Positions 44,840-53,673 of a stretch of 64,000 nt of DNA are shown piece after piece. Source of the DNA: Lutimonas zeaxanthinifaciens (lineage in GTDB: Bacteria; Bacteroidota; Bacteroidia; Flavobacteriales; Flavobacteriaceae); NCBI RefSeq assembly GCF_030503675.1, contig NZ_CP129964.1:3348001-3412000 (forward strand), in the 5' to 3' direction. Position 1 is the first letter of the stretch, and each line of letters begins with the position of its first letter. The notes beneath the pieces are model-generated. The model did no database searches, was not told the origin of the DNA, and saw nothing but the letters and a program-made list of their open reading frames with translations. The position numbers and the translations under genes were made by a program.

Positions 44840-45337
44840 ATGAGAGTATTTGAACGTATTCTTAACAAAATAAACAGGTTTTTAGAGTGGTTCCTGATGA
44901 TCATTTTTATTCTTTTGGTCCTGGATGTACTTTTTCAAGTGTTTTCCAGATATGTATTAGGGACATCCTTCACATGGACAGAAGAATTTGCTCGTTTTTC
45001 ATTGATTTGGATGACAATTCTCGGAGCGGCGTATCTGAATGCTAAAAAAGAACATTTGTCGATGGACTTTTTGTATCGAAAATTCTCTGAAACCAATAAA
45101 AGAAAAGTTTCCATTCTTATCGAGGTATGTATTTCTCTTTTTGCCCTTTTTGTTATGGTTATAGGTGGTTTAAACCTAGTCTACACGACCTTGCATCTGG
45201 AGCAGCTGTCAGGAACGCTTAGAATACCCCTGGGATACATATATGCAATTATGCCATTTAGCGGACTGTTGATCATCTGCGCTTCAATCTATCATATGAT
45301 TGCTGCTTATTCAAACAAAGTCAATCATTCATCATGA
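44840..45337 (+). CDS. dctQ: TRAP transporter small permease, DctQ type
   Basis: A 165-residue inner-membrane protein with four hydrophobic segments (FLMIIFILLVLDVLFQVFSRYVL, LIWMTILGAAYLN, LFALFVMVIGGLNLV, IYAIMPFSGLLIICASIYHM). SFTWTEEFARFSLIWMT is the family signature. It pairs with the large permease, whose start overlaps the stop by four bases. Confidence 0.93.
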   Translation: MRVFERILNKINRFLEWFLMIIFILLVLDVLFQVFSRYVLGTSFTWTEEFARFSLIWMTILGAAYLNAKKEHLSMDFLYRKFSETNKRKVSILIEVCISLFALFVMVIGGLNLVYTTLHLEQLSGTLRIPLGYIYAIMPFSGLLIICASIYHMIAAYSNKVNHSS

Positions 45338-46638
45338 GTATCGAAGTTTTAAGCATCATTGTTTTACTACTGAGTTTTATTGCTCTTTTGCTACTAAAGG
45401 TACCTGTTGCTTTTAGTATTGGTATTGCTACTACTTTAAGCCTGCTGATGAACATTGACCGCATGCCGGCACTAACCACAATTGCCCAAAGAATGACCAC
45501 GGGTATTGACAGTTTCGCTTTATTGGCGATTCCATTCTTTATTCTTGCCGGCGAGATCATGAAGCAAGGAGGTATAGCGAATCGGCTGATCAATTTTGCA
45601 AAATCATTGGTGGCAAGTCTTCCTGGTGGTTTGGCTTATGTCAATGTATTGGCATCAATGCTTTTTGGGGCCATTTCAGGATCTGCGCTTGCAGCGGCTT
45701 CAGCTATTGGATCTACTATGACAGATCGCATGGAAAAAGAGGGATACCCCAGAACCTTCAGTGCATCTGTAAATATCACCTCGTCTACAACAGGTTTATT
45801 AATTCCTCCAAGTAATATCCTTATTGTTTATGCCCTGGCGAGTGGTGGAACGGCCTCGGTAGCAGCCCTTTTTATCGCAGGTTATTTACCAGGTATTTTC
45901 CTTGGAATTGCAATCATGGGATACATTGCATTTATTGCGGTCAGCAGGAAATACACGAAAGGAAATAGAGCCTCCTTTTCAGAAATATGGACTTATTTTA
46001 GAAAAGCATTTTTTAGTTTATTGCTACTATTTATTGTTGTTGGAGGAATTGTGGCTGGAATATTCACCGCCACAGAAGCCTCTGTTATTGCAGTTTTATA
46101 TGCTGCAATTTTGTCGTTGATCTATGGGGATATGAACATAAAAGATTTCCCGGAAGTTTTACTGTCAAGTGCTAAAACAACAGCAGTCGTCATGTTCTTA
46201 ATCTGCACCTCAATGGCCATGTCATGGTTATTTTCTTTTGAGGGAATACCGGAGATGATCAGTACTTTTTTATTAGAGCAGTTAAACAACAAATTTGCCA
46301 TCTTTTTAGCCATCAATATTATTTTACTCATCGTAGGAACCTTTATGGACATGACTCCTGCGGTTTTAATATTTACGCCAATCTTCCTTCCTGTGGTCAC
46401 CGCCTTAGGGATGGACCCTGTCCATTTTGGAATTATAATCGTCTTAAACCTTTGTATCGGAATATGTACACCTCCTGTGGGAACTTTGTTGTTTGTAGGA
46501 AGCGGTGTTGCTAAAGTGTCAGTTTCAGAGGTTATAAAACCATTACTGCCGTTTTTGGCCATCATGGTGATTGTATTAATGCTAATCAGTTATATACCGG
46601 AAATATCAATGTTTTTACCTAGTTTATTTAATCTATAA
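45334..46638 (+). CDS. dctM: TRAP transporter large permease, DctM type
   Basis: The 434-residue protein has about twelve hydrophobic segments and the signatures FALLAIPFFILAGEIM, GAISGSALAAASAIGSTM, LLIPPSNILIVYALASGG, FMDMTPAVLIFTPIFLPV and IGICTPPVGTLLFVG. It moves the bound substrate inward with a sodium gradient. A TRAP system for uronates in place of a SusC/SusD pair is less usual for Bacteroidota. It is followed 25 bp later by the DUF1080 lipoprotein gene. Confidence 0.95.
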   Translation: MSIEVLSIIVLLLSFIALLLLKVPVAFSIGIATTLSLLMNIDRMPALTTIAQRMTTGIDSFALLAIPFFILAGEIMKQGGIANRLINFAKSLVASLPGGLAYVNVLASMLFGAISGSALAAASAIGSTMTDRMEKEGYPRTFSASVNITSSTTGLLIPPSNILIVYALASGGTASVAALFIAGYLPGIFLGIAIMGYIAFIAVSRKYTKGNRASFSEIWTYFRKAFFSLLLLFIVVGGIVAGIFTATEASVIAVLYAAILSLIYGDMNIKDFPEVLLSSAKTTAVVMFLICTSMAMSWLFSFEGIPEMISTFLLEQLNNKFAIFLAINIILLIVGTFMDMTPAVLIFTPIFLPVVTALGMDPVHFGIIIVLNLCIGICTPPVGTLLFVGSGVAKVSVSEVIKPLLPFLAIMVIVLMLISYIPEISMFLPSLFNL

Positions 46639-46663
46639 TGAACCATCTACCAAAATTCAAATA

Positions 46664-48064
46664 ATGAAAACCACAACCATGAGATTTATGAAACATATAT
46701 TTACGTCCACAATGCTAATCCTGTTTGTATTTTTAATCTCGGCCTGCAACGAGCGGAAGAAAGATACTATTCCCTGGAGAAATTTATTTGATGGAAAAAC
46801 ACTGAACGGATGGTCTGTAATCGGTGGTAACGCCTCTTATGAAGTTATCGATGGATCCATAGTTGGAACATCCACACCAAATACACCTAATACGTTTTTG
46901 CGATCTGATGAAATCTACGGTGATTTTATTTTAGAATTGGATTATAAGGTAGATCCAAAATTAAATTCAGGAATTCAAATAAGAAGCAATAGTATTGATT
47001 CTTATCGAAATGCTGTGGTCCATGGATATCAAATTGAGATAGATCCATCAGAAAGGGCTTGGAGTGCCGGTATTTACGATGAACAAAGAAGAGGATGGCT
47101 GGTACCATTGACCAATAACCCGACGGCTCAAAAAGCCTTTAAGCAAAATCAATGGAACCATTATCGAATAGAAGCCATCGGGGATACAATGAAAACGTGG
47201 ATCAATGGTGTGCCTGCTGCCTATTTGATCGATGATATGACCTCTGAAGGTTTTATTGGTTTACAAGTTCATGGTATCGGAACAGATCGAGAAAAAGAAG
47301 GGACACAAGTCACTTGGAAAAATGTTAAAATTCTTACTGAAAATATAGAGAAATACAGTCAAAAAATAAGTATCGATCCTGTGATCACTAAAAATAACCT
47401 GTTCGGAAAAGAAACAGAAGAGGGTTGGAAAATGCTGTGGGATGGAAAAACAACAAATGGCTGGAAAGGTGCTAAACTTGATGGGTTTCCAGAAACCGGA
47501 TGGGAGATCAAGGATGGGGTACTTTCTGTTTTAGCCTCAGGAGGAGGTGAAGCTGAAGCAGGTGGAGATATTGTTACCACAGACATGTATAGCGATTTTG
47601 AACTGAAACTGGATTTTAAAATTACAGAAGGGGCCAATAGCGGCATCAAATATTATGTAGATACTGAAATCAATAAAGGAGCCGGGTCATCCATTGGTTT
47701 AGAATATCAAATTTTGGATGATAAACGACATCCTGATGCCAAACTGGGAAATCATAAAGGCAGCAGAACAGTTGCCTCATTATATGATCTTATTCAGGCA
47801 GATCCAGACAAAGTTGTACATCCCATTGGACAATGGAATCAGGCAAGGATTGTTTCGAAAAACAACCATGTAGAACACTGGCTAAACGGCAGGAAAGTTT
47901 TGGAATATACACGAAAGAGTCCTGAGTATCTGCAACTGGTAAATGAAAGTAAATACAAAAAATGGCCAAACTTTGGAGAAGCGGACAGTGGCAGGATCTT
48001 ATTGCAGGATCACGGTGATTTTGTTTCCTTTAGAAATATCAAGATACGTTCATTAAAAAATTAA
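46664..48064 (+). CDS. Lipoprotein with two DUF1080 (3-keto-glycoside hydrolase-like) domains
   Basis: The lipobox cysteine is at residue 28 (LISAC). Two DUF1080 beta-sandwich domains follow: one at about 35-225 (WRNLFDGKTLNGWSVIG, FILELDYKVDPKLNSGIQIR) and one at about 250-466 (WKMLWDGKTTNGWKGAK, FELKLDFKITEGANSGIKYY). DUF1080 proteins include enzymes acting on 3-keto-glycosides formed by Gfo/Idh/MocA dehydrogenases; such a dehydrogenase is the next gene, 4 bp away. I infer that the pair releases uronic acid or a related sugar from a glycoside outside the cytoplasm. In-frame ATGs at 46679 and 46688 are possible starts. Confidence 0.85.
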   Translation: MKTTTMRFMKHIFTSTMLILFVFLISACNERKKDTIPWRNLFDGKTLNGWSVIGGNASYEVIDGSIVGTSTPNTPNTFLRSDEIYGDFILELDYKVDPKLNSGIQIRSNSIDSYRNAVVHGYQIEIDPSERAWSAGIYDEQRRGWLVPLTNNPTAQKAFKQNQWNHYRIEAIGDTMKTWINGVPAAYLIDDMTSEGFIGLQVHGIGTDREKEGTQVTWKNVKILTENIEKYSQKISIDPVITKNNLFGKETEEGWKMLWDGKTTNGWKGAKLDGFPETGWEIKDGVLSVLASGGGEAEAGGDIVTTDMYSDFELKLDFKITEGANSGIKYYVDTEINKGAGSSIGLEYQILDDKRHPDAKLGNHKGSRTVASLYDLIQADPDKVVHPIGQWNQARIVSKNNHVEHWLNGRKVLEYTRKSPEYLQLVNESKYKKWPNFGEADSGRILLQDHGDFVSFRNIKIRSLKN

Positions 48065-48068
48065 AATC

Positions 48069-49412
48069 ATGAGTACAGACAGGAGAAGCTTTATTAAAAA
48101 AGTAGCAATTGGCGCGGCAGGAATTACTTTTGGAAATGGTTTAAATGCCATGTCGGCCCAAAGCTACACAAATATCATCGGAGCCAATGACCGTATCAAT
48201 ATAGCTATACAAGGTTTAGGAAGACGCTATCCGGGATTTATAGACCCTATTGTGGATAAGAACAATAATGTTCGCCTCTTGTACTTATGTGATGTGCTTA
48301 AAAGCCAGCGCGAAAAGGCGGGACTCAAATTTGCCGAACGAATCAAGCAGAAACCTCTTTTGGAAAATGACGTTCGAAAGGTATTGGAAGATAAAGACCT
48401 TGACGCTGTTTTTATGGCTACTCCAGACCACTGGCATACGCCGGGTGCCATCATGGCCATGCAAGCCGGAAAACATGTTTACCTGGAAAAACCATGCTCG
48501 CATAATATGTATGAAAATAAACTGGTCGTGGCAGCCCAAGAGAAATTCAAAAAAGTCGTTCAAATGGGAAATCAGCAAAGATCTTCCTTAGAAAGCAAGC
48601 AGATTGTAAAAGATATTCATAAGGGCATTATCGGTAAAACTTACAAAGCAACCGCTTTTTATATCAATTCTAGAGGCGAAGTGCCTGTTCAAACAAAAGC
48701 CACTCCACCAGAAGGATTGGATTGGGATCTTTTCCAGGGACCTTCTCCAAGAAGAGCCTATACACATAATACCTGGGATTATAACTGGCATTGGTATGGT
48801 TGGGATTTTGGTACAGCCGAAATGGGTAACAATGCCACTCATGAACTGGATGTGGCACGTTGGGCTTTGGGTGTTGATTTACCTACACATGTCAATGTCA
48901 GATCCGGTAAGAACCAATATCTAAATGATGGCTGGGAAATGTATGACTCCATGGAGGCACGCTTTACTTTTTCTGATGGTCAGATCATCGAATGGGATGG
49001 TCAAAGCAGAAATGGTTACAATAAATATGGTAAAGGAAGAGGCACTATTATTTACGGTTCCGAAGGTTCGGTATTTGTTGATCGGGAAGGTTATGAAATC
49101 TATGACCTGAATGGAAAATCCATAAAAAGCAGTCAGTCTGATGTTTCTGAAGGCGGACTTGCTCTTGGAGGTGGTGGTAATCTGACTACCAGGCATGCTG
49201 TCAATTTTTTTGAAACCATTCGTGGTAAGGATACATTAGCATCTCCAATAAAACAAGGTGCTACCAGCCAAGCTATGACACATTATGCAAATATTGCTTC
49301 AAGAATAGGTAAGTCATTTGAAATTGATGACAAATCTGGTCACATGCTTGATCGGGAAGCCATGAACTTGTGGTCACGAAATTATGAGCCGGGTTGGGAA
49401 CCAAGACTCTAA
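48069..49412 (+). CDS. Tat-exported Gfo/Idh/MocA oxidoreductase
   Basis: The N-terminus carries a Tat signal (DRRSFIKKVAIGAAG). The Rossmann domain begins near residue 40 (INIAIQGLGRRYPGF) and has AVFMATPDHWHTPGAIMAM and HVYLEKPCSHNMYE, which contains the catalytic Lys of the EKP motif. The C-terminal domain has WDWNWHWYGWDFG-like aromatic stretches (TWDYNWHWYGWD) and GNNATHELDVARWAL. Such Tat-exported members oxidise sugar C3 hydroxyls with a bound nicotinamide cofactor. It is the last gene of the operon; a terminator-like hairpin follows. Confidence 0.92.
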   Translation: MSTDRRSFIKKVAIGAAGITFGNGLNAMSAQSYTNIIGANDRINIAIQGLGRRYPGFIDPIVDKNNNVRLLYLCDVLKSQREKAGLKFAERIKQKPLLENDVRKVLEDKDLDAVFMATPDHWHTPGAIMAMQAGKHVYLEKPCSHNMYENKLVVAAQEKFKKVVQMGNQQRSSLESKQIVKDIHKGIIGKTYKATAFYINSRGEVPVQTKATPPEGLDWDLFQGPSPRRAYTHNTWDYNWHWYGWDFGTAEMGNNATHELDVARWALGVDLPTHVNVRSGKNQYLNDGWEMYDSMEARFTFSDGQIIEWDGQSRNGYNKYGKGRGTIIYGSEGSVFVDREGYEIYDLNGKSIKSSQSDVSEGGLALGGGGNLTTRHAVNFFETIRGKDTLASPIKQGATSQAMTHYANIASRIGKSFEIDDKSGHMLDREAMNLWSRNYEPGWEPRL

Positions 49413-49447
49413 AATGAATGTTAATTCATTCTGGTTTTTCTTTTTTT
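49413..49447 (+). terminator. Terminator of the uronate operon
   Basis: Perfect 7-bp stem AATGAAT/ATTCATT with loop GTTA (49413-49430) runs into GGTTTTTC and T7 directly after the stop. Confidence 0.65.
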
Positions 49448-49477
49448 AAAAGTAAGATGTCGGTTCATGCAAAGAGA

Positions 49478-50068
49478 TTACATGATCAATTCGCCCTCGG
49501 ACTTTTTAATCTCTTCAATTCGCTCCTTTACAGCGCTGAAAAAATCTATACCAATCTTAAAGTCAGTTAATTTCGCCTTATAAGTCCCATAAGTTTCTTT
49601 TTCCATATTGAATGACTCAAAATTCTCTTCATAGGTTGAAAATTGTCTATTGATATCTTCTCCTATCTCATTGACCTCTCCAAATCCAAAAAAACGTTTT
49701 GCTTTTCCCTTATTCATATAATAGCCAACTACAAATCCATACGGGGTCATTACAATACTCTTCACTCCATCTTCCTGTCTTCTTTCATCTAATAGAGCTT
49801 TAGCTTCCAGTCTTTTAATTCCTGAAATTAGGGTTTCAAGATTTTCATATCTAATTGTACAATAGACCCTTCCTTCGTTGATATCTAAATAATAATTCGT
49901 TTCTCCATTTAAACTTACAGATCGTATTTTAGAATGAAGTGAACCCTTCAAATCATAATTTACTACCGGGGTTTTGTATATTGATATTTCTTTGATTCCT
50001 TTATCATTTTGTGCGCAAATACTGATACATGATAAGAGGAAAAAAAGTAGGAACAAATTTTTTATCAT
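49478..50068 (-). CDS. Exported protein of unknown function
   Basis: The 196-residue protein has a signal peptide ending ISICAQ. The mature chain is mixed alpha/beta with charged helices toward the end (AVKERIEEIKKSEGEL). I do not recognise a family. It lies alone between the uronate operon, on which it converges, and the divergent promoter of the GNAT-like gene. Confidence 0.7.
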   Translation of the reverse strand: MIKNLFLLFFLLSCISICAQNDKGIKEISIYKTPVVNYDLKGSLHSKIRSVSLNGETNYYLDINEGRVYCTIRYENLETLISGIKRLEAKALLDERRQEDGVKSIVMTPYGFVVGYYMNKGKAKRFFGFGEVNEIGEDINRQFSTYEENFESFNMEKETYGTYKAKLTDFKIGIDFFSAVKERIEEIKKSEGELIM

Positions 50069-50213
50069 GGTCCGATCAATTTAAGTTAACTCTGAGACCA
50101 AATTAGTGAGAACATATATCGTGAATGTTATGCATTCGTAAAAATTTCGTTAAGCTTAATCCAACATCTTTTTTAGTGAGAAGATGATTCGATATCTTTT
50201 CGGGATTCATATT

Positions 50214-50285
50214 CTACGTGAAACACGTAGTTGATCAATCTCAGCACATTACCGACTTGAACTCAATCGAATTTCAATAATTTTG
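50214..50285 (+). promoter_or_regulatory. Shared regulon promoter, site 3 (two-component operon)
   Basis: CTACGTG-AAA-CACGTAG (50214-50230) is a perfect 7-bp inverted repeat. It contains GTGAAACACG, followed after exactly 12 nt by CTCAG and after a further 33 nt by TAATTTTG (50278-50285), a TAnnTTTG -7 box. Expected transcription start is near 50,292, about 20 bp before the ATG at 50313. The same layout recurs at 56,642-56,714 and 63,569-63,640. Confidence 0.75.
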
Positions 50286-50312
50286 GCTTAAGGGTAAATA
50301 CGATATTGAACA

Positions 50313-50594
50313 ATGTTGAGGTCAGCACAATTCAGGGATAATGAAAAGAAAAGTCGATTCGAGCTACTGGTCAAAAATGCCATTGCTTATGTTGAATACA
50401 TAAAAGAGGGAAACAAGATCATCGTATTCCGAACTGAGATACCCGAATCGATTTCTAAAATCGAAAACAGCGCGAACTATCTGATGAACAGCGTACTGCA
50501 ATTTTGCTTCGAAAATACTTTTGATCTGGACATTCGCTGCCCATTTGCCAAAGCAATTATTGGCACTCGCCTTTCTTCAAACACGCGTTTGTGA
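50313..50594 (+). CDS. Small GNAT-like protein with degenerate acetyl-CoA motif
   Basis: The 93-residue chain resembles the short YjdJ-type GNAT proteins: DNEKKSRFELLVKNAIAYVEYI at the N-terminus, an acidic IVFRTEIPESISK, and the C-terminal LDIRCPFAKAII, which matches the CPFA(K/V)A motif closely. The glycine-rich pyrophosphate-binding loop (G-x-G-I/L-like) is replaced by KIENSANYLM, so acetyltransferase activity is questionable. It is the first gene after the shared-regulon promoter and lies 97 bp before the PAS kinase. Confidence 0.65.
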   Translation: MLRSAQFRDNEKKSRFELLVKNAIAYVEYIKEGNKIIVFRTEIPESISKIENSANYLMNSVLQFCFENTFDLDIRCPFAKAIIGTRLSSNTRL

Positions 50595-50691
50595 TCTTTA
50601 ATTTCTGTACTTTATCTTTTCACGGCTGAGTTAAAAATGCTATTTTAGGAATTTGAATAACCACTTTTAGCTCATACAATTCATTTCGACT

Positions 50692-52818
50692 ATGAAGGTT
50701 AGGGGAATCTTTAAAATCCTATTTGGAAGTATTATTGGTTTCAATTTGCTCATTCTAATCCTGTTACTTACTCTTAGAAACAATCAGGAAAAGCAATACA
50801 GAGGGCAGGTCAATCGATTCAACTCCTTTAATTTCAGTATTTCGCTCAGAGAAAGCAGTGAGGATCTGACAGAGTATTGCAGGAATTTTGTTGTCACAGG
50901 CAATCGTTTATGGGAAAAAAAATATTGGGACATTGTTGATCGCCGCATGGGACGACTCAACAACGAGGCCTACCGAAAGTCTGTGCTTGACAGCATGCAG
51001 AGTATGGGATTTGAACAAAGAGAGTTTGATCTGCTGCGCATGGCTCTTGAACGTTCGAATTCTTTGATTCTCATTGAAAAAGAAGCCATAAATGCTGCCA
51101 AGGGATATTTTCTAGATGATCATGGTGAATTTACAATTCAGGACGATCCTGATTTCGAATACGCAAAAGAACTACTTTTCAATGACACTTATCTGCAGTA
51201 TAAAAAGTCCATAATGGATCCGATCAATGAATTTGAGCGAGTCCTTGAGAGCCGAACCAAGATCGAAACGGATAATTATGCCAAAAGCGGGAGTAGATTG
51301 CTCATTGGCATTATCCTCCTGATGGCTATCATCGCCCTTTTCTCCATATATGCCTTTGTAATGATCAGAAAAAGAATTATTAAAGAAGAGGAGACTGCGA
51401 GAGAATTGGAAAGAAGTCAGTTGCAGTTTCAAACCCTTGTCAACAATATTCCTGGAGTAATTTACAACTGTGGGCTTGACGATCCGTGGGAAATGTATTT
51501 TATAACCGATGAGATCAGTAACCTGTCGGGATACCCGAAGGAAGACTTTATGGGAGCCAATCCGAAAAGATCCTTTGGTGAAATCATGCACCCTGATGAC
51601 AGGGAAGAGGCATCTCAAATCGTGCAAAAAGCAATCAAATCAAAACAACCGTTTGTGTTGGGATACCGGGTGATTGACAAGAATGGAAAAGTGCATTCCG
51701 TCTTTGGATATGGTCAGGCCATCTATAGAAGTGATGGTGCTCCCGATTATTTGGTGGGTGGGATCTTTGACGATACGGAAAGACAAACTGCGGTTGACAA
51801 AGTAAAAGAAAGTGAGGAAAGGTTTCAGTATGCGCTTGATGTGGCCAATGAAGGAATCTGGGAATGGAATGAGGAAACCGATGCCCTCAGTTACAGTGTT
51901 AGGTGCTTCTCCATGATCGGTTATCTGCCGGTCGAAGGAGAGCAAGAACTTTTTGATTTCTGGAATAAGGTAATCCACAAAGATGATGCTGACAAGGCGC
52001 TCATGAACGAAATAGAAAATGTCAAGAAGAGGGGACTGTATGACCAAATTTATCGCGCCATATCGAACTCGAAGGAGATTAAATGGATTCATGTGAGAGG
52101 TAAGGCGGTTAAGTTTTCAGCGAATGGTAAACCTTCCAGAATCATCGGGACCATGTCCGATATCACAGATCGAATGAGGCAGGAGGAGAAAATCGTCAGC
52201 GCAATCCTGGAGACTGAGGATAGCGAGAGAAGCAGAATTGCCAGAGACATTCATGACGGACTGCAGCAGACCATGTCTACCTCGCTGATGAGTTTTGAGA
52301 AAGTCAGATCCTCCATTGATTTTGAGGATCCCAAGATTTATGATAAATTCCACATGGGTTACAAGTTCTTGAAAAAGGCCATTGAAGAGAGTCGGACACT
52401 GGCACATAATCTCATGCCAAAAGTTGTGGATCAGGCGGGTATTGTCGCCGCAATCGAATCGCTGCTGACTGCAATGAAAGACTCTACTGAGACGAAGTTT
52501 GTCTTTGAGCAGAATCTGAATGACCAAAGATTGAAACTATCGGAAGAAATGACATTTTATAGAATCGTCCAGGAAGCTATCAACAACGTGATCAAATATT
52601 CCAATGCAAAGAACTGCACGATACAGTTGTTGAAATACAAGGATTATGTCAATTTGACCATTGATGATGATGGGGTGGGTTTTGATGTGGATATAACCAA
52701 AGACACCTTTGGAATCAACAGCATGAAGACCAGGGCGGATTCCATTGGAGCTTATTTTGAGATCAATAGCCGAATCCAGAAAGGAACGAACATATTATTG
52801 GAATTAAAACTAAATTAG
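50692..52818 (+). CDS. PAS-domain sensor histidine kinase (HisKA_3/NarX type)
   Basis: Two membrane segments (about 10-27 and 204-227) enclose a helical periplasmic domain of CHASE3 or four-helix type. Two PAS domains follow (about 245-365 and 375-495), each with a PAC tail (DFMGANPKRSF, YLVGGIFDDTERQ, RIIGTMSDITDR). The dimerisation/phospho-acceptor box is ERSRIARDIHDGLQQTMS (about 508-525), and the ATPase has YRIVQEAINNVIKYSNA and DDGVGFDVD. The response-regulator gene begins 4 bp after the stop, so this is a cognate pair. It lies downstream of the shared promoter at 50,214. Confidence 0.93.
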   Translation: MKVRGIFKILFGSIIGFNLLILILLLTLRNNQEKQYRGQVNRFNSFNFSISLRESSEDLTEYCRNFVVTGNRLWEKKYWDIVDRRMGRLNNEAYRKSVLDSMQSMGFEQREFDLLRMALERSNSLILIEKEAINAAKGYFLDDHGEFTIQDDPDFEYAKELLFNDTYLQYKKSIMDPINEFERVLESRTKIETDNYAKSGSRLLIGIILLMAIIALFSIYAFVMIRKRIIKEEETARELERSQLQFQTLVNNIPGVIYNCGLDDPWEMYFITDEISNLSGYPKEDFMGANPKRSFGEIMHPDDREEASQIVQKAIKSKQPFVLGYRVIDKNGKVHSVFGYGQAIYRSDGAPDYLVGGIFDDTERQTAVDKVKESEERFQYALDVANEGIWEWNEETDALSYSVRCFSMIGYLPVEGEQELFDFWNKVIHKDDADKALMNEIENVKKRGLYDQIYRAISNSKEIKWIHVRGKAVKFSANGKPSRIIGTMSDITDRMRQEEKIVSAILETEDSERSRIARDIHDGLQQTMSTSLMSFEKVRSSIDFEDPKIYDKFHMGYKFLKKAIEESRTLAHNLMPKVVDQAGIVAAIESLLTAMKDSTETKFVFEQNLNDQRLKLSEEMTFYRIVQEAINNVIKYSNAKNCTIQLLKYKDYVNLTIDDDGVGFDVDITKDTFGINSMKTRADSIGAYFEINSRIQKGTNILLELKLN

Positions 52819-52822
52819 CAGC

Positions 52823-53476
52823 ATGTCTAAAGTAAGAATAATATTAGTCGACGACCACAGCATGATCCGTCAGGGTTTGAAGTCATTTCTTGAAGAAGCC
52901 GAGATCTCGGTGGTGGCGGAGGCCAAAAATGGAATTGAGGCGCTTGAGAAACTCGATGAGTTAGAGGTCGATGTTGTTGTTTCGGACATCATGATGCCTG
53001 AGATGGACGGAATTGAGCTGACAAAGCAGATTAGCCAGAAACACCCGGATTTGAAAGTGTTGGCGCTCACGATGATGAACGAAAGTTACAACATAAAAAA
53101 AATGCTCGGCGCAGGGGCCCTGGGTTACTTGCTGAAAGACTGCACTCAAGACGAATTGATTCGGGCCATCAAAACAGTTGCAGAAGGCAGGAATTTCTAC
53201 TCAGGCGAAGTGACTCAAATCATCATGGAAGGATTTGGTTCGAAACCCAAAGAAAAGAACCGGGTGGTTCATGAAATTGCTCTTACGGAGCGAGAGCTCG
53301 AAATCTTACATTTGATCTGCAAAGAGAAGACCAACCCGGAAATTGCCGAAGAACTTTTTGTGTCCGTTCGAACGGTAGAAACACATAAAAGAAACTTGCT
53401 GGAGAAAACAGGATGTAAAAATGTGGCGGGTCTGGTTTTATACGCTGTGGAGCGCAACCTGTTTACAGACCTGTAA
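52823..53476 (+). CDS. NarL/FixJ-type response regulator
   Basis: The receiver domain (1-120) has VDDHSMIRQGL, the phospho-acceptor in VVSDIMMPEMDG, and LLKD; the LuxR-type helix-turn-helix (about 150-215) has LTERELEILHLICKEKTNPEIA and VSVRTVETHKRNLLEKTG. It is the partner of the kinase 4 bp upstream. NarL-type dimers bind inverted repeats, and a perfect CTACGTG-N3-CACGTAG repeat stands in front of this operon. That makes it the best candidate for the regulator of the three shared promoters, by inference only. Confidence 0.95.
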   Translation: MSKVRIILVDDHSMIRQGLKSFLEEAEISVVAEAKNGIEALEKLDELEVDVVVSDIMMPEMDGIELTKQISQKHPDLKVLALTMMNESYNIKKMLGAGALGYLLKDCTQDELIRAIKTVAEGRNFYSGEVTQIIMEGFGSKPKEKNRVVHEIALTERELEILHLICKEKTNPEIAEELFVSVRTVETHKRNLLEKTGCKNVAGLVLYAVERNLFTDL

Positions 53477-53673
53477 CTCACACTCTTTCCGAATAAGGCA
53501 TTTTATGCTCTTCACCCATCACATATGCGTGAAAAATGAACCTTTTCATTTTAATTGTTGAGATATCAAGTGCTTATAAGGTCAAATAATCTCTGTAAAA
53601 ATTTAAATAACGACCTAATCATTCTGACACAACCATTATGAAACTAATATAAAGCTAATCTGTCCTGTAAGTT

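Noticed and set aside
53477-53673. Fourth shared-regulon promoter between the NarL-type regulator and the small membrane gene
   Set aside because: A half-site-like TGCGTGAAAAATG is present, but the second half, the CTyAG box and a -7 box at the required spacing are missing.
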